This document shows, piece by piece, positions 1-8,313 of a DNA stretch of 64,000 nt; the first letter of the stretch is position 1; each line of letters opens with the position of its first letter. Made by a program: the position numbers and the translations under genes. Below the pieces are notes generated by a model. It saw nothing but the letters and a program-made list of their open reading frames with translations. It was not told the origin of the DNA and did no database searches. This DNA is from Erwinia aphidicola (GTDB taxonomy: Bacteria; Pseudomonadota; Gammaproteobacteria; Enterobacterales; Enterobacteriaceae): positions 992,001-1,056,000 of the forward strand of contig NZ_JAMKCQ010000001.1 of assembly GCF_024169515.1 (NCBI RefSeq). Reading direction: 5' to 3'.

Positions 1-1266
1 CGACGGCTGGAAAAAGCTGTGACCGTTGCGTCCGTTGTTTTTGGTGTGATACATCGCGGCATCGGCGTTAAACATCAGTTCACGCTCATCTATGCCGTCG
101 CCCGGAAACACTGCGATACCAATACTGAGCGATACCACCAGCTCGTAGCGGGAAATATCAAACGGCCGCTCCACGGCTTTCACCAACGCATCCGCCACGG
201 TAGCGGCATCGTTGGGATCCTCAATTTCAATCAGCAGCACAAATTCGTCACCGCCGAGGCGCGCCAGGGTGTGATGCCCCTGCACGATCTCTTTCATGCG
301 TTCGGTCACGGCGATTAACAGGCTGTCGCCAATATGGTGGCCAAAGGCGTCATTGACCGCTTTAAAGCCGTCGAGATCCATAAACATCAGGGCGAATTTG
401 GAGTTCTCGCGTGAAGCTTTATTGATCGCCTGGTCGAGGCGATCCTCCAACAGAATGCGGTTTGGCAGGCGGGTCAGGTTGTCGTGCAGCGCCAGCTGCG
501 CCAGTTCGCGGTTGGCTTCCGCCAGCGAAGACGCCAGCACCGAGGTGCGGGCCTGCAGGCGCGCATCCAGCATCGACACCAGCAGCGTAATGCCGAGAAT
601 AGCCAGCGTCACCACCACCACCAGGATCGCCAGCCAGCTGCTGTTCACGCCAAGATGGGTGGCATGACTGCTGGCCGGGAAGCTGGCCGCCGCCATGCCG
701 GTGTAGTGCATCCCGGCGATAGCAATCCCCATAATTAATGCCGCGCCGCTGCGCATCAGCGCCAGTCTGCCGGTGCCCCGGCGCAGATGGAATGCCAGCC
801 ACAGCGCGGCGCCGGAGGCACCCAGTGCGATCGCTACCGATAGCCAGATCCAGCGCCAGTCCCAGACAATCCCGGGGTTTACCATCAGCGCCGCCATGCC
901 GGTGTAGTGCATCGCTACCACGCCGCTGCCCATCACAATCGCCCCGCCGCACAGCCGGTACCACGGCAGCTCACCGTAGCAGACGATCCACAGCGCAAAA
1001 ATCGATGCGGCCACGGCGATCACCATCGACAACACCGTCAGGCTGACGCTATAGCTCATCACCATCGGCAGGCTCATCGCCAGCATGCCGATAAAGTGCA
1101 TTGACCAGATCCCTACGCCCATGGCGAAGCCGCCACCGAGCAGCCAGACCAGCGCCACCTTGCCCGTTGAAGTTGCCACGCGCCCCGCCATATCCAGCGC
1201 GGTATAGGAGGCGAGGAACGCAACAATAAAAGAGACGATAACCAGTAATTGATCGTACGAACTCAT
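1..1266 (-). CDS. MHYT-GGDEF membrane signalling protein (3' part missing)
   Basis: The frame stays open from an ATG at 1266 to the left edge, so only the first 422 codons are present. The N-terminal ~240 residues hold about seven membrane segments with three MHYT-type motifs (MHFIG near residue 56, MHYTG near 119 and 186), a proposed gas- or copper-sensing integral module. A linker helix leads to a GGDEF domain whose signature GGDEF lies near residue 338, as in diguanylate cyclases. The product-inhibition RxxD site upstream of GGDEF is absent (QGHH there). An EAL phosphodiesterase domain commonly follows in this family, but it would lie outside the window. An in-frame ATG at 1272 is an alternative start. 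Domain family is clear; whether it makes or degrades c-di-GMP is unknown. Confidence 0.9.
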   Translation of the reverse strand, partial: MSSYDQLLVIVSFIVAFLASYTALDMAGRVATSTGKVALVWLLGGGFAMGVGIWSMHFIGMLAMSLPMVMSYSVSLTVLSMVIAVAASIFALWIVCYGELPWYRLCGGAIVMGSGVVAMHYTGMAALMVNPGIVWDWRWIWLSVAIALGASGAALWLAFHLRRGTGRLALMRSGAALIMGIAIAGMHYTGMAAASFPASSHATHLGVNSSWLAILVVVVTLAILGITLLVSMLDARLQARTSVLASSLAEANRELAQLALHDNLTRLPNRILLEDRLDQAINKASRENSKFALMFMDLDGFKAVNDAFGHHIGDSLLIAVTERMKEIVQGHHTLARLGGDEFVLLIEIEDPNDAATVADALVKAVERPFDISRYELVVSLSIGIAVFPGDGIDERELMFNADAAMYHTKNNGRNGHSFFQPS

Positions 1267-1825
1267 GAGCATATGACAATCCCGACTGCTGTAGCCATTT
1301 TTGACTTTGTGTGTAAGTTACCCGGGGCCATTAAATTAATGGCCAGGCTGATGCTTAATTTATCGGCATAAACGCCCGGGTCTTTAGTACTGCCCTGGAA
1401 AGAGAAAAACTGAAGAAGTGCGGTTAAGGGGTAATCTGATATATCCCTATAATTTATATCGTTTAGTAAAACTCCGCTCTGCTGCTGAGAACATAGCATT
1501 GAGGCCAGTCATTCACCTAGACTCTCTTAGGATTATTCTTGAAAATTTTACCAGCCCAGTACCCGCGCGGGCTGCCAGCGCCTCACTTTAAAGCGTCAGA
1601 CACATAAATAATATTTTCCGTTTCGCTTCACAGGCTTTCTCAGCCTGATCTATAGTAAGAGAAACTTGTGTTAACTTATTCATTCAAATAACAGATTGTT
1701 CCTCGCGTTATATTTTACCCACTAAAGGGTTTTTATTATTTATCCCGTTGCGCTTAGCCCTGCTAACGTCAATATTCCACCAGGCGAAAAAGCACGTTCA
1801 TCTCTCTAATCAGTAAGGAATGGTT
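1267..1825. other. Intergenic region upstream of the pilus operon
   Basis: About 560 bases between the divergent MHYT-GGDEF gene and the first pilin gene. The stretch from about 1600 to 1800 is clearly more AT-rich than its surroundings and probably holds the pilus promoter, but I could not assign a convincing -35/-10 pair. The 78-codon frame on the minus strand at 1263-1499 shows no recognisable domain and no usable start signal, so I do not call it a gene. Confidence 0.4.
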
Positions 1826-2392
1826 ATGAAAATGAAGCTTTTTCTGCTGGGCTGCAGCCTGAGCTTTGGCGTCGTCAGTTCGGGATTCGCCGCCACCACG
1901 ACAGGGACTATCGCGGCCAGACTGGTATTAACCACCGGCTGCCTGGTGAACGGTCAATCCGCCACCTCCGCCGTCAACTTTGGTACCCTCGACTTTGGTA
2001 GCAGCGCGGCGACGTTTGATACGCTGAATGCCACCCTGGTCGGTTCACTGGGTAACGGCATCTTCGTTCGCTGCACCACCGGGCAAACCTACAACGTCCA
2101 GCTCACCAGCAGCAACGCCGCCCCCGCCACCGTTTACGGGACGGTCACGGCGCAGCCGCGCTATCTGGTCAGCGCCACCAATGCCACCCAGGGTGTCGCT
2201 TACACGCTGTACGGCACCACCTCTTACACCACGCCGATTGCTAACAACACCAACCTGACCAATACCGGCACTGCCGACCCGGTCAACGGGGACAACTATC
2301 CGATTTATGGTCGGATTGCTGGCGGTGGCTATAACGCCGCTATTCCGGCTGGTACCTACACGGACACGATTAACGTCGCAGTGAATTACTGA
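1826..2392 (+). CDS. Spore coat U domain pilin, first (CsuA/B-like major subunit)
   Basis: A secreted structural subunit of an archaic (Csu-type) chaperone-usher pilus. Residues 1-23 form a signal peptide ending in GFA, followed by a spore-coat-protein-U (SCPU) domain with the family's early Cys in TGCLVNG, the NFGTLDFG strand, a second Cys in VRCTTG and a C-terminal TYTDTINV strand. Two conserved Cys residues fit the usual disulfide. The ATG at 1826 is preferred over 1820 because AAGGA lies 6 bases upstream of 1826 but abuts 1820. It is first of five same-strand genes with short gaps, so it is probably the most abundant subunit (inferred from position). Confidence 0.86.
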   Translation: MKMKLFLLGCSLSFGVVSSGFAATTTGTIAARLVLTTGCLVNGQSATSAVNFGTLDFGSSAATFDTLNATLVGSLGNGIFVRCTTGQTYNVQLTSSNAAPATVYGTVTAQPRYLVSATNATQGVAYTLYGTTSYTTPIANNTNLTNTGTADPVNGDNYPIYGRIAGGGYNAAIPAGTYTDTINVAVNY

Positions 2393-2412
2393 TTGCGGCA
2401 GCAAGGGAAGAG

Positions 2413-2940
2413 ATGGTGTGGAAGCTGGTTCAAGGACTGGCGGGCGACGCTCGTCCGCTCATTCTCGTGCTGCTGGTTTACAGCGGTTGCGCAGCGTCAT
2501 TGCCCACGCAAACCTTCCAGGTTACCGCTTCGATCGTTAACGGCTGCGTGGTCTCCGGCACCAATACCGGCGTGTTTGGCACGCTCGATTTCGGTACGCA
2601 GCCCGGCGTGGGGAGCGCCACGGCGAATGCTGCCTACGTGCAGAGCTCAACCATTGCCCTGGCCTGCACGCCGGGAACCACGCTCAGTATGAGCATCGAC
2701 GGCGGCAGTAATTACACCACCACCCGCAATCTGAAGGTGGCTAACAATAGCAACCTGGTGGCGTACAACCTCTACACCAACGCCAGCCATACCACGGCGA
2801 TCCCGGTGAATCAGAACGTGGCACTGACTTACAGCAATGCTAACAACATTACGCTGCCAATCTACGGGCAGCTTCAGCTGAGCGGCGTCAACCGCGCCGG
2901 GACCTACAGCGATACGCTGACGGTCACGTTGAGCTGGTAA
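2413..2940 (+). CDS. Spore coat U domain pilin, second (minor subunit)
   Basis: A second SCPU-domain subunit, 175 residues, 20 bases after the first. It has a hydrophobic export signal of about 30 residues, then the family pattern: Cys in NGCVVSG, GTLDFG, a second Cys in LACTPG, the VAYNLYTNAS strand and a C-terminal GTYSDTLTV strand that resembles the preceding pilin. It presumably polymerises with or caps the same fibre. The SGC near the signal end is not a proper lipobox because the -3 residue is Tyr, so signal peptidase I cleavage is more likely. Which of CsuA or CsuB it corresponds to in Acinetobacter cannot be told by eye. Confidence 0.84.
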   Translation: MVWKLVQGLAGDARPLILVLLVYSGCAASLPTQTFQVTASIVNGCVVSGTNTGVFGTLDFGTQPGVGSATANAAYVQSSTIALACTPGTTLSMSIDGGSNYTTTRNLKVANNSNLVAYNLYTNASHTTAIPVNQNVALTYSNANNITLPIYGQLQLSGVNRAGTYSDTLTVTLSW

Positions 2941-2963
2941 CAGCAGGGAAAAAAGGAGAAGTG

Positions 2964-3683
2964 ATGACCAAATTCGCGCTTACAGGGCCGCTGCTGGCAC
3001 TGTTACTGGGTGTTGTGTCCCCTACTGCCAGCGCCGGGAATTCCGTGCTGATTTGGCCGATCGACCCGAAGATCGCGCCGCAGGAGAAAGCCAGCGAACT
3101 GTGGCTGGAGAACCGGGGCGAGAGCACCACGCTGATGCAGGTCAGGGTGTTCAGCTGGCAGCAGATCAATGGCCAGGAGCAGTACCAGACTCAGCAGCAG
3201 GTGCTGGCCAGCCCGCCGCTGGTGAGGATTGAGCCAGGCAAGCGCCAGATGGTGCGCCTGATTAAGCAGACGCCGCCAGCGGGTGGCAAAGAGGCCGCCT
3301 ACCGCGTGCTGCTGGATGAGATCCCGACCCCGCAGCAGGCGGGCGATAATCAGGCCGGGCTAAATTTCCAGATGCGCTATTCGGTGCCGCTCTTTGTCTA
3401 TGGCGACGGGCTGACGCCGGAGAGCGCGCGCCCGCAGCTGAGCTGGCGCCTGGTGAATCAGGGCGGCAAGCAGGCGCTGGAGATCACCAATCGTGGCAGC
3501 GGTCATGCCCGCCTCAGCAACGTCTCGCTCGGCGGTCGCAGCCTCTCCAGCAGCCTGTTCGGCTATGTGCTGGCCGATGCCAGCAACACATTCCCGCTCA
3601 GCGTGCCGGTTTCCGGCGGGGCTGAGCTGAGCGCCGAGCTGGAGCATAAACAGAGTTGGCGTAGTACCCGCTCAGCACCATAG
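2964..3683 (+). CDS. Periplasmic pilus assembly chaperone (PapD-like, CsuC-like)
   Basis: A 239-residue periplasmic chaperone that holds unfolded pilus subunits by donor-strand complementation and hands them to the usher. It begins with a signal peptide ending in ASA, then the two immunoglobulin-like domains of the PapD superfamily. Domain 1 carries LWLENRG, a VRIEPGKRQMVRL strand and YRVLLDEIP, where the PapD family keeps its subunit-binding Arg/Lys pair. The ATG at 2964 is chosen because AAGGAG ends 5 bases upstream; a GTG at 2961 is the only nearby alternative. It lies between the pilin genes and the usher gene, with 3 bases before the usher start, so the two are surely cotranscribed. Confidence 0.9.
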   Translation: MTKFALTGPLLALLLGVVSPTASAGNSVLIWPIDPKIAPQEKASELWLENRGESTTLMQVRVFSWQQINGQEQYQTQQQVLASPPLVRIEPGKRQMVRLIKQTPPAGGKEAAYRVLLDEIPTPQQAGDNQAGLNFQMRYSVPLFVYGDGLTPESARPQLSWRLVNQGGKQALEITNRGSGHARLSNVSLGGRSLSSSLFGYVLADASNTFPLSVPVSGGAELSAELEHKQSWRSTRSAP

Positions 3684-3686
3684 TCG

Positions 3687-6107
3687 ATGAGCAGATGCCG
3701 TCGGGTGCCGGGCCGGCACTGCACACTGGCCGTTACTGGCCTGTTAAGCTGCCTGTCACCGCTGACCGGCAGCGCGGAAACCTATAGCTCGCTGCCGCCC
3801 CCGCCGAGCGCCGCTGCCAGCCAGCAGCAGCAAAATTATATGCTGGGGCTGGTGGTCAATGGCGAGGAGAGAGACCAGGTGGTGCCGGTGCAGTTTCAAA
3901 ACGGCCACTATCTGCTGCGCGCCGCCGACCTGCAGCGGGCGGGTATTCCGACTGCGCGCATCACCGCCTCGATTATCGATGTTTCCGCTATGGATCAGGT
4001 GCAGGCGGAGTACGATCGCCAGCGGCAACGCATTCTGCTGACGGTGCCGTCCGAATGGCTGCCAAAGCAGACCTTTGGGGGTGCCGCGCAAAACGGCCCG
4101 CGCTATCCCGGTCGCAGCAGCAACGGCCTGCTGTTTAACTACGATGTTTACGCCAGCCAGACCACCGACGGCGGTACCCGCATGTCTGCCTGGAATGAGC
4201 TGCGCCTGTTCGGGAATGCTGGCCAGTTCTCCAGCAACGGGGTATATCAGCAACAGCTTACGGGTGACAGCGGCTACCTGCAGGATGGCTATCTGCGCTA
4301 CGACACCTGGTGGGCGAATCAGGATGAAGAGCGGGCACTGAGCTGGCGCGTGGGGGATTTAATCACCGATTCGCTGGCGTGGAGCAGCAGCGTGCGCCTC
4401 GGCGGTATTCAGATTGCGCGTGACTTCTCGGTACGCCCTGACCTGGTCACTTATCCCCTCCCCTCATTTTCCGGCCAGGCGGCGGTCCCCTCGACCGTTG
4501 ATCTGTTCGTCAACGGCTATAAGACCAGCAGTAACTCGGTACAGCCCGGCCCTTACTCGCTGACTAATATGCCGTTTGTCAACGGTGCCGGTAATGCGGT
4601 GGTGGTGACCACCGATGCCCAGGGGCGGCGGGTCAGCACCACCCTGCCGTTTTACGTGGCCAGCGATCTACTGAAAAGCGGCCTGTCTGACTTTTCCTTT
4701 TCCGCCGGGGCGCTGCGCCAGAATTACGGGCTGAAGAACTTCGACTACGGTTCTGCCGCCGGCAGCGGCTCTTATCGCTACGGGATCGCCGACTGGCTGA
4801 CGCTGGAGACCCATGCCGAGGCGGCGCAGTCGCTGGCGCTTGGCGGGGCGGGCGTGCAGCTCAAAATGGGAGCCTGGGGGGTGGTGAACGGTGCCGTCAC
4901 CCAGAGCCAGATGCAGGGCGACAGCGGCCGTCAGTACAGCTGGGGCTACCAGTACAACACCAGCCGCTTCAGCGTGGGAATGCAGCAAACCCGCCGTACC
5001 ACCGGCTTTGGTAACCTTGCGCTGTATGGCGACCGTGAGAGCGGGGTGGCAACGGCAGAGACCTATACGCTGAGCCGCAGCAGCGCGCAATACAATGCCA
5101 GCGTGGCGCTCGATCGCTACGGCAGCCTCGGCGCGGCGCTGATTGATATCACCAGCGGCAGCGGCGATCGCACCCGCCTGCTCAACCTCTCCTGGAGCAA
5201 AAACCTGTGGGGCAATACCAGCCTGTACCTTTCCGCCAGTCGCGACCAGCAGGAGGGGAACTGGTCCGGTGCCGTTTCGCTGATGATCCCGTTCAGCGAT
5301 CTGAGCAATGCCAGCATCAGCATGGAGCGCGATCGGCAGGGCGGCACCGCTGAACGGCTCTCCGTTTCGCGCGCGATGCCGACCGATGGCGGGATCGCTT
5401 ACGATGCCTCCTGGGCGAATCAGAGCAGCGGCGGCAGCTATCGTCAGGGCAATCTGCGCTGGCGTAATCAGCAGTTTGAAACCTCGGCGGGCTTCTATGG
5501 CGATGATAATTACAGCACGGAATTTGCCGATCTCTCCGGTTCGCTGGTGCTGATGGATAACAGCGTATTTGCCGCAAATCAGGTGACGGACTCCTTCGTG
5601 CTGGTGAAAACCGACTACCCGAACGTCAACGTGCGCTATGAAAACCAGCTGATGGGAAAAACGAATAGCGACGGCTACCTGCTGGTTCCGGCCATCAGCT
5701 CATACTACCCGGCGAAATACGATATCGACACGCTTGACCTGCCTGCTGACATGGCGGCCAGCAGCGTCGAGCAGCGCTTCTCGGTGAAGCGCCAGAGCGG
5801 TTATCTGCTGCACTTCCCAATTGAGCCGCTGCGCGCCGCCAGCGTGATCCTGCATGACAGCAACGGCGAGCCGCTGCCGGTCTCAACCGTTATCAGCCGC
5901 GAGGGTCAGCAGAGCGGGTACGTTGGCTGGGACGGCATCACCTGGATGGAGAATCTGTCTGAACATAACCCCCTCCGCGCCGAAACCCCGGACGGACGCC
6001 ACTGCGATACCGAACTGACGGTGCCGGGCGGGCGGCCAAAATCCCTCACCACTTACGGCCCGCTCACCTGTGTGCTCTCCCCGTTACCGACAGGAAATAC
6101 CCGATGA
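3687..6107 (+). CDS. Outer membrane fimbrial usher (CsuD-like)
   Basis: An 806-residue outer membrane pore that recruits chaperone-subunit complexes and threads the growing pilus to the surface. A signal sequence of about 30 residues is followed by the N-terminal chaperone-binding domain, a long beta-barrel rich in alternating aromatic/Gly-Ser strands with the plug domain inserted (the DLFVNGYKTSSNSVQPGPY region near residues 270-290), and C-terminal Ig-like domains. The length is slightly under FimD but normal for the archaic usher class. Its stop overlaps the next gene's ATG by 4 bases (ATGA at 6104-6107), indicating translational coupling. Confidence 0.93.
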   Translation: MSRCRRVPGRHCTLAVTGLLSCLSPLTGSAETYSSLPPPPSAAASQQQQNYMLGLVVNGEERDQVVPVQFQNGHYLLRAADLQRAGIPTARITASIIDVSAMDQVQAEYDRQRQRILLTVPSEWLPKQTFGGAAQNGPRYPGRSSNGLLFNYDVYASQTTDGGTRMSAWNELRLFGNAGQFSSNGVYQQQLTGDSGYLQDGYLRYDTWWANQDEERALSWRVGDLITDSLAWSSSVRLGGIQIARDFSVRPDLVTYPLPSFSGQAAVPSTVDLFVNGYKTSSNSVQPGPYSLTNMPFVNGAGNAVVVTTDAQGRRVSTTLPFYVASDLLKSGLSDFSFSAGALRQNYGLKNFDYGSAAGSGSYRYGIADWLTLETHAEAAQSLALGGAGVQLKMGAWGVVNGAVTQSQMQGDSGRQYSWGYQYNTSRFSVGMQQTRRTTGFGNLALYGDRESGVATAETYTLSRSSAQYNASVALDRYGSLGAALIDITSGSGDRTRLLNLSWSKNLWGNTSLYLSASRDQQEGNWSGAVSLMIPFSDLSNASISMERDRQGGTAERLSVSRAMPTDGGIAYDASWANQSSGGSYRQGNLRWRNQQFETSAGFYGDDNYSTEFADLSGSLVLMDNSVFAANQVTDSFVLVKTDYPNVNVRYENQLMGKTNSDGYLLVPAISSYYPAKYDIDTLDLPADMAASSVEQRFSVKRQSGYLLHFPIEPLRAASVILHDSNGEPLPVSTVISREGQQSGYVGWDGITWMENLSEHNPLRAETPDGRHCDTELTVPGGRPKSLTTYGPLTCVLSPLPTGNTR

Positions 6108-7084
6108 AAAAACTGTTGCTGCTGTGTAGTTTTATCCTGCTGATGGGCGGTTCGCTTCCAGCCCTGGCGGCCTGTACCACCGCGCCGGTCAGCGCGGCCT
6201 TTGGCGGTGTCAGCTCGTTTACCGTCAATACGACGGCCAGCACGGTTTCTGCGCCCGGCACCCTCAACTGCGGCACCGGGGTGCTGGCGCTGCTGTCATC
6301 GGACAGCGTCACCGTGCAGTTAGTCAGCGCCACCAGCTCCACTGGCAATCGGGGCACGCTGCGCCTGAGCGATACCATCCCGGTGCAGCTGTGTACCGAC
6401 TCCGCCTGCGCCACGGAGTTGGGCATTGGTGGCACCATCGTTACCTATAGCCGCAGCCAGCTGCTGGGGCTGAGTATCGGCACCGGCAACCAGGTAGTGT
6501 TCAGCCTGCCGTTCTTCCTGCGCACCGTGCCCGGCGCCGTGGTGGCGGCCGGCACCTACACCGTGACGCTCAACGTGCAGGTGGTGTACAGCGTCTGCAC
6601 CGGGGTAGGCATTGGTGGCCTTTGCCTGCTCGGTTCGCAAAACAGCGGCACCACGACCCTGCCGCTGACCGCGACCATCGCCATTGCCAACGACTGCACC
6701 ACCATTACTTCGCCTGCGGTGAACTTCGGCAGCGCCCCGCTGGTCAGCAGCTTTACCGGCGTCAGCCAGTCGATCAACGTGATCTGCACCAAGGGCAGTA
6801 CCTACAGCGTGGGGATGAACAACGGGATCCATGCGGTGGGAGCGCAGCGCTACATGGCCAGCGGGACGAACCTGCTGGCCTATGAGATTTATAAAGGGTC
6901 GGGCACTGCCAGCCGTTGGGGGGGAACCGTGACTGCAGAACGCATGCAGAGCACGGCGGCTAACAGCGTCAGCACCGACGGGCTGACCCGCACCTTTAAC
7001 TATAATGCTCAGGTGCTGACCAGCCAGGCAACGCCGGTAGCGGGGAGCTACAGCGATACCATTACGGTGGACTTGTCGTTCTAA
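6104..7084 (+). CDS. Two-domain spore coat U pilus tip protein (CsuE-like)
   Basis: Last gene of the pilus operon, 326 residues. After a signal peptide ending in ALA it has two tandem SCPU domains: one from Cys in AACTTAP to about residue 170, and one from NDCTTITSP, with its NFGSAPL and VICTKGS elements, to a C-terminal [13 protein letters not shown] strand. In Acinetobacter Csu pili the two-domain CsuE sits at the tip and binds surfaces through hydrophobic loops; the same role is inferred here from length, duplication and last position. It overlaps the usher gene by 4 bases at its start, and its stop codon overlaps that of the convergent yghA gene. Confidence 0.87.
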   Translation: MKKLLLLCSFILLMGGSLPALAACTTAPVSAAFGGVSSFTVNTTASTVSAPGTLNCGTGVLALLSSDSVTVQLVSATSSTGNRGTLRLSDTIPVQLCTDSACATELGIGGTIVTYSRSQLLGLSIGTGNQVVFSLPFFLRTVPGAVVAAGTYTVTLNVQVVYSVCTGVGIGGLCLLGSQNSGTTTLPLTATIAIANDCTTITSPAVNFGSAPLVSSFTGVSQSINVICTKGSTYSVGMNNGIHAVGAQRYMASGTNLLAYEIYKGSGTASRWGGTVTAERMQSTAANSVSTDGLTRTFNYNAQVLTSQATPVAGSYSDTITVDLSF

Positions 7085-7974
7085 CCCAGGTGATTACCAC
7101 CGGTGACGCCGTGTACTTCAGCGGTCACGTAGCTTGACTCCTGCGACGCCAGATAAACGTACACCGGCGCCAGTTCTGCAGGCTGTCCGGCACGTTTCAT
7201 CGGCGTCTGCTGGCCGAATTCCGGGATCTTATCCTGCGTCTGACCGCCCGCAATCTGCAGCGCCGTCCAGATTGGACCCGGTGCCACGCAGTTCACGCGG
7301 ATGCCTTTCTCAGCAATCTGCTTCGCCAGGCCGCGGGTGTAAGCCAGGATAGCCGCTTTGGTCGACGCATAGTCGAGCAGGTGTGCGCTGGGCTGATAGG
7401 CCTGAATCGACGAAGTGGTGATAATGCTGCTACCCGCCGGCAGATGCGGGATCGCTGCCTGGGTGATCCAGTAGAGCGAAAACACGTTGGTCTCGTAGGT
7501 TTTACGGAACTGCTCGGTGGTCAGGTCAGCAATGTTTTCTACCGCCACCTGCTTACCGGCCACCAGCGCCAGAATGTCCAGGCCGCCTAAATGCTCGCGC
7601 GCATCTTCCACCAGCTTCTTGCTGAACGCTTCATTGCTGATATCACCCGGCAGCAGCACCGCTTTTTGCCCGGCCTGCTCAATCAGTTTTGCCACTTCTT
7701 CGGCATCGCGCTGCTCGTCAGGCAGGTAGGAGAGCGCCACGTCCGCGCCTTCGCGGGCATAGGCAATGGCTGCCGCGCGGCCAATGCCGGAGTCGGCACC
7801 GGTCACCAGCGCTTTACGCCCCTGCAAACGGCCGCTGCCGCGATAGCTTTTTTCGCCGCAGTCCGGCACCGGCCGCATCTCAGCCTGCACGCCGGGCGCA
7901 GGCTGGCGCTGCTTGGGGAAGTCTTCCGCTGGATATTGCGTGAGAGGATTCTGCATTTCGTATTGGTCTGCCAT
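7081..7974 (-). CDS. yghA: NAD(P)-dependent SDR oxidoreductase YghA
   Basis: A cytosolic short-chain dehydrogenase/reductase of 297 residues matching YghA. It has a long N-terminal tail ([18 protein letters not shown]) typical of this subgroup, the TGADSGIG cofactor loop, a DYASTK stretch carrying the catalytic Tyr and Lys, TSS with the catalytic Ser, and the PGPIWT loop. The ATG at 7974 has GGAGGA 4 bases upstream and is preferred over an ATG nine codons earlier. YghA of E. coli reduces aldehydes and ketones in vitro; the natural substrate is not known. The gene faces the pilus operon and their stop codons share the CTAA at 7081-7084. It sits next to the exb genes in E. coli too. Confidence 0.92.
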   Translation of the reverse strand: MADQYEMQNPLTQYPAEDFPKQRQPAPGVQAEMRPVPDCGEKSYRGSGRLQGRKALVTGADSGIGRAAAIAYAREGADVALSYLPDEQRDAEEVAKLIEQAGQKAVLLPGDISNEAFSKKLVEDAREHLGGLDILALVAGKQVAVENIADLTTEQFRKTYETNVFSLYWITQAAIPHLPAGSSIITTSSIQAYQPSAHLLDYASTKAAILAYTRGLAKQIAEKGIRVNCVAPGPIWTALQIAGGQTQDKIPEFGQQTPMKRAGQPAELAPVYVYLASQESSYVTAEVHGVTGGNHLG

Positions 7975-8244
7975 GGTTCCTCCGCTTGGCGATATATTCA
8001 TTTCGTTTCGTTCGGGGTTAAGCGTAGTCCACGCTCATCGGCTGTCGACGAGGGAAACATTAATATCGAGTATCGAACTGATTTCAGAGGAAAAAATGGC
8101 AAAAGTTAAATGCAATAAAATATAACTAAATATGAACAGCCCCCCTCAGGCGAATAATATCGACGCAAATGATGTGCAAATTTTAGCCAAAACTACCACT
8201 GTTAATTATTGGTTACTAATGTGAACATTTTGTAAGCCAGTAAC

Positions 8245-8260
8245 AGTGATCGCCGTCACA
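8245..8260 (+). promoter_or_regulatory. Probable CRP-cAMP site upstream of the citrate-type transporter
   Basis: AGTGA-N6-TCACA, one base from the TGTGA-N6-TCACA consensus, lies 54 bases before the transporter ATG in the 339-base divergent region between yghA and the transporter gene. Carbon-source transporters are common CRP targets, so catabolite control is a reasonable inference. Apart from this site and the AT-rich bases around it, I see nothing else in 7975-8313. Confidence 0.5.
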
Positions 8261-8313
8261 TTAAAACCCGCCCCGGCAGGCTAAAAACGAGGAAAAAACC
8301 CACAGGAAGTAAC

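Noticed and set aside
1263..1499. Small minus-strand gene upstream of the MHYT-GGDEF gene
   Set aside because: No recognisable domain, no good start signal and atypical composition; it covers the promoter side of the receptor gene.
2413..2520. Lipoprotein signal in the second pilin
   Set aside because: The SGC is preceded by Tyr rather than Leu/Val/Ile, and pilus subunits of this family are cleaved by signal peptidase I.
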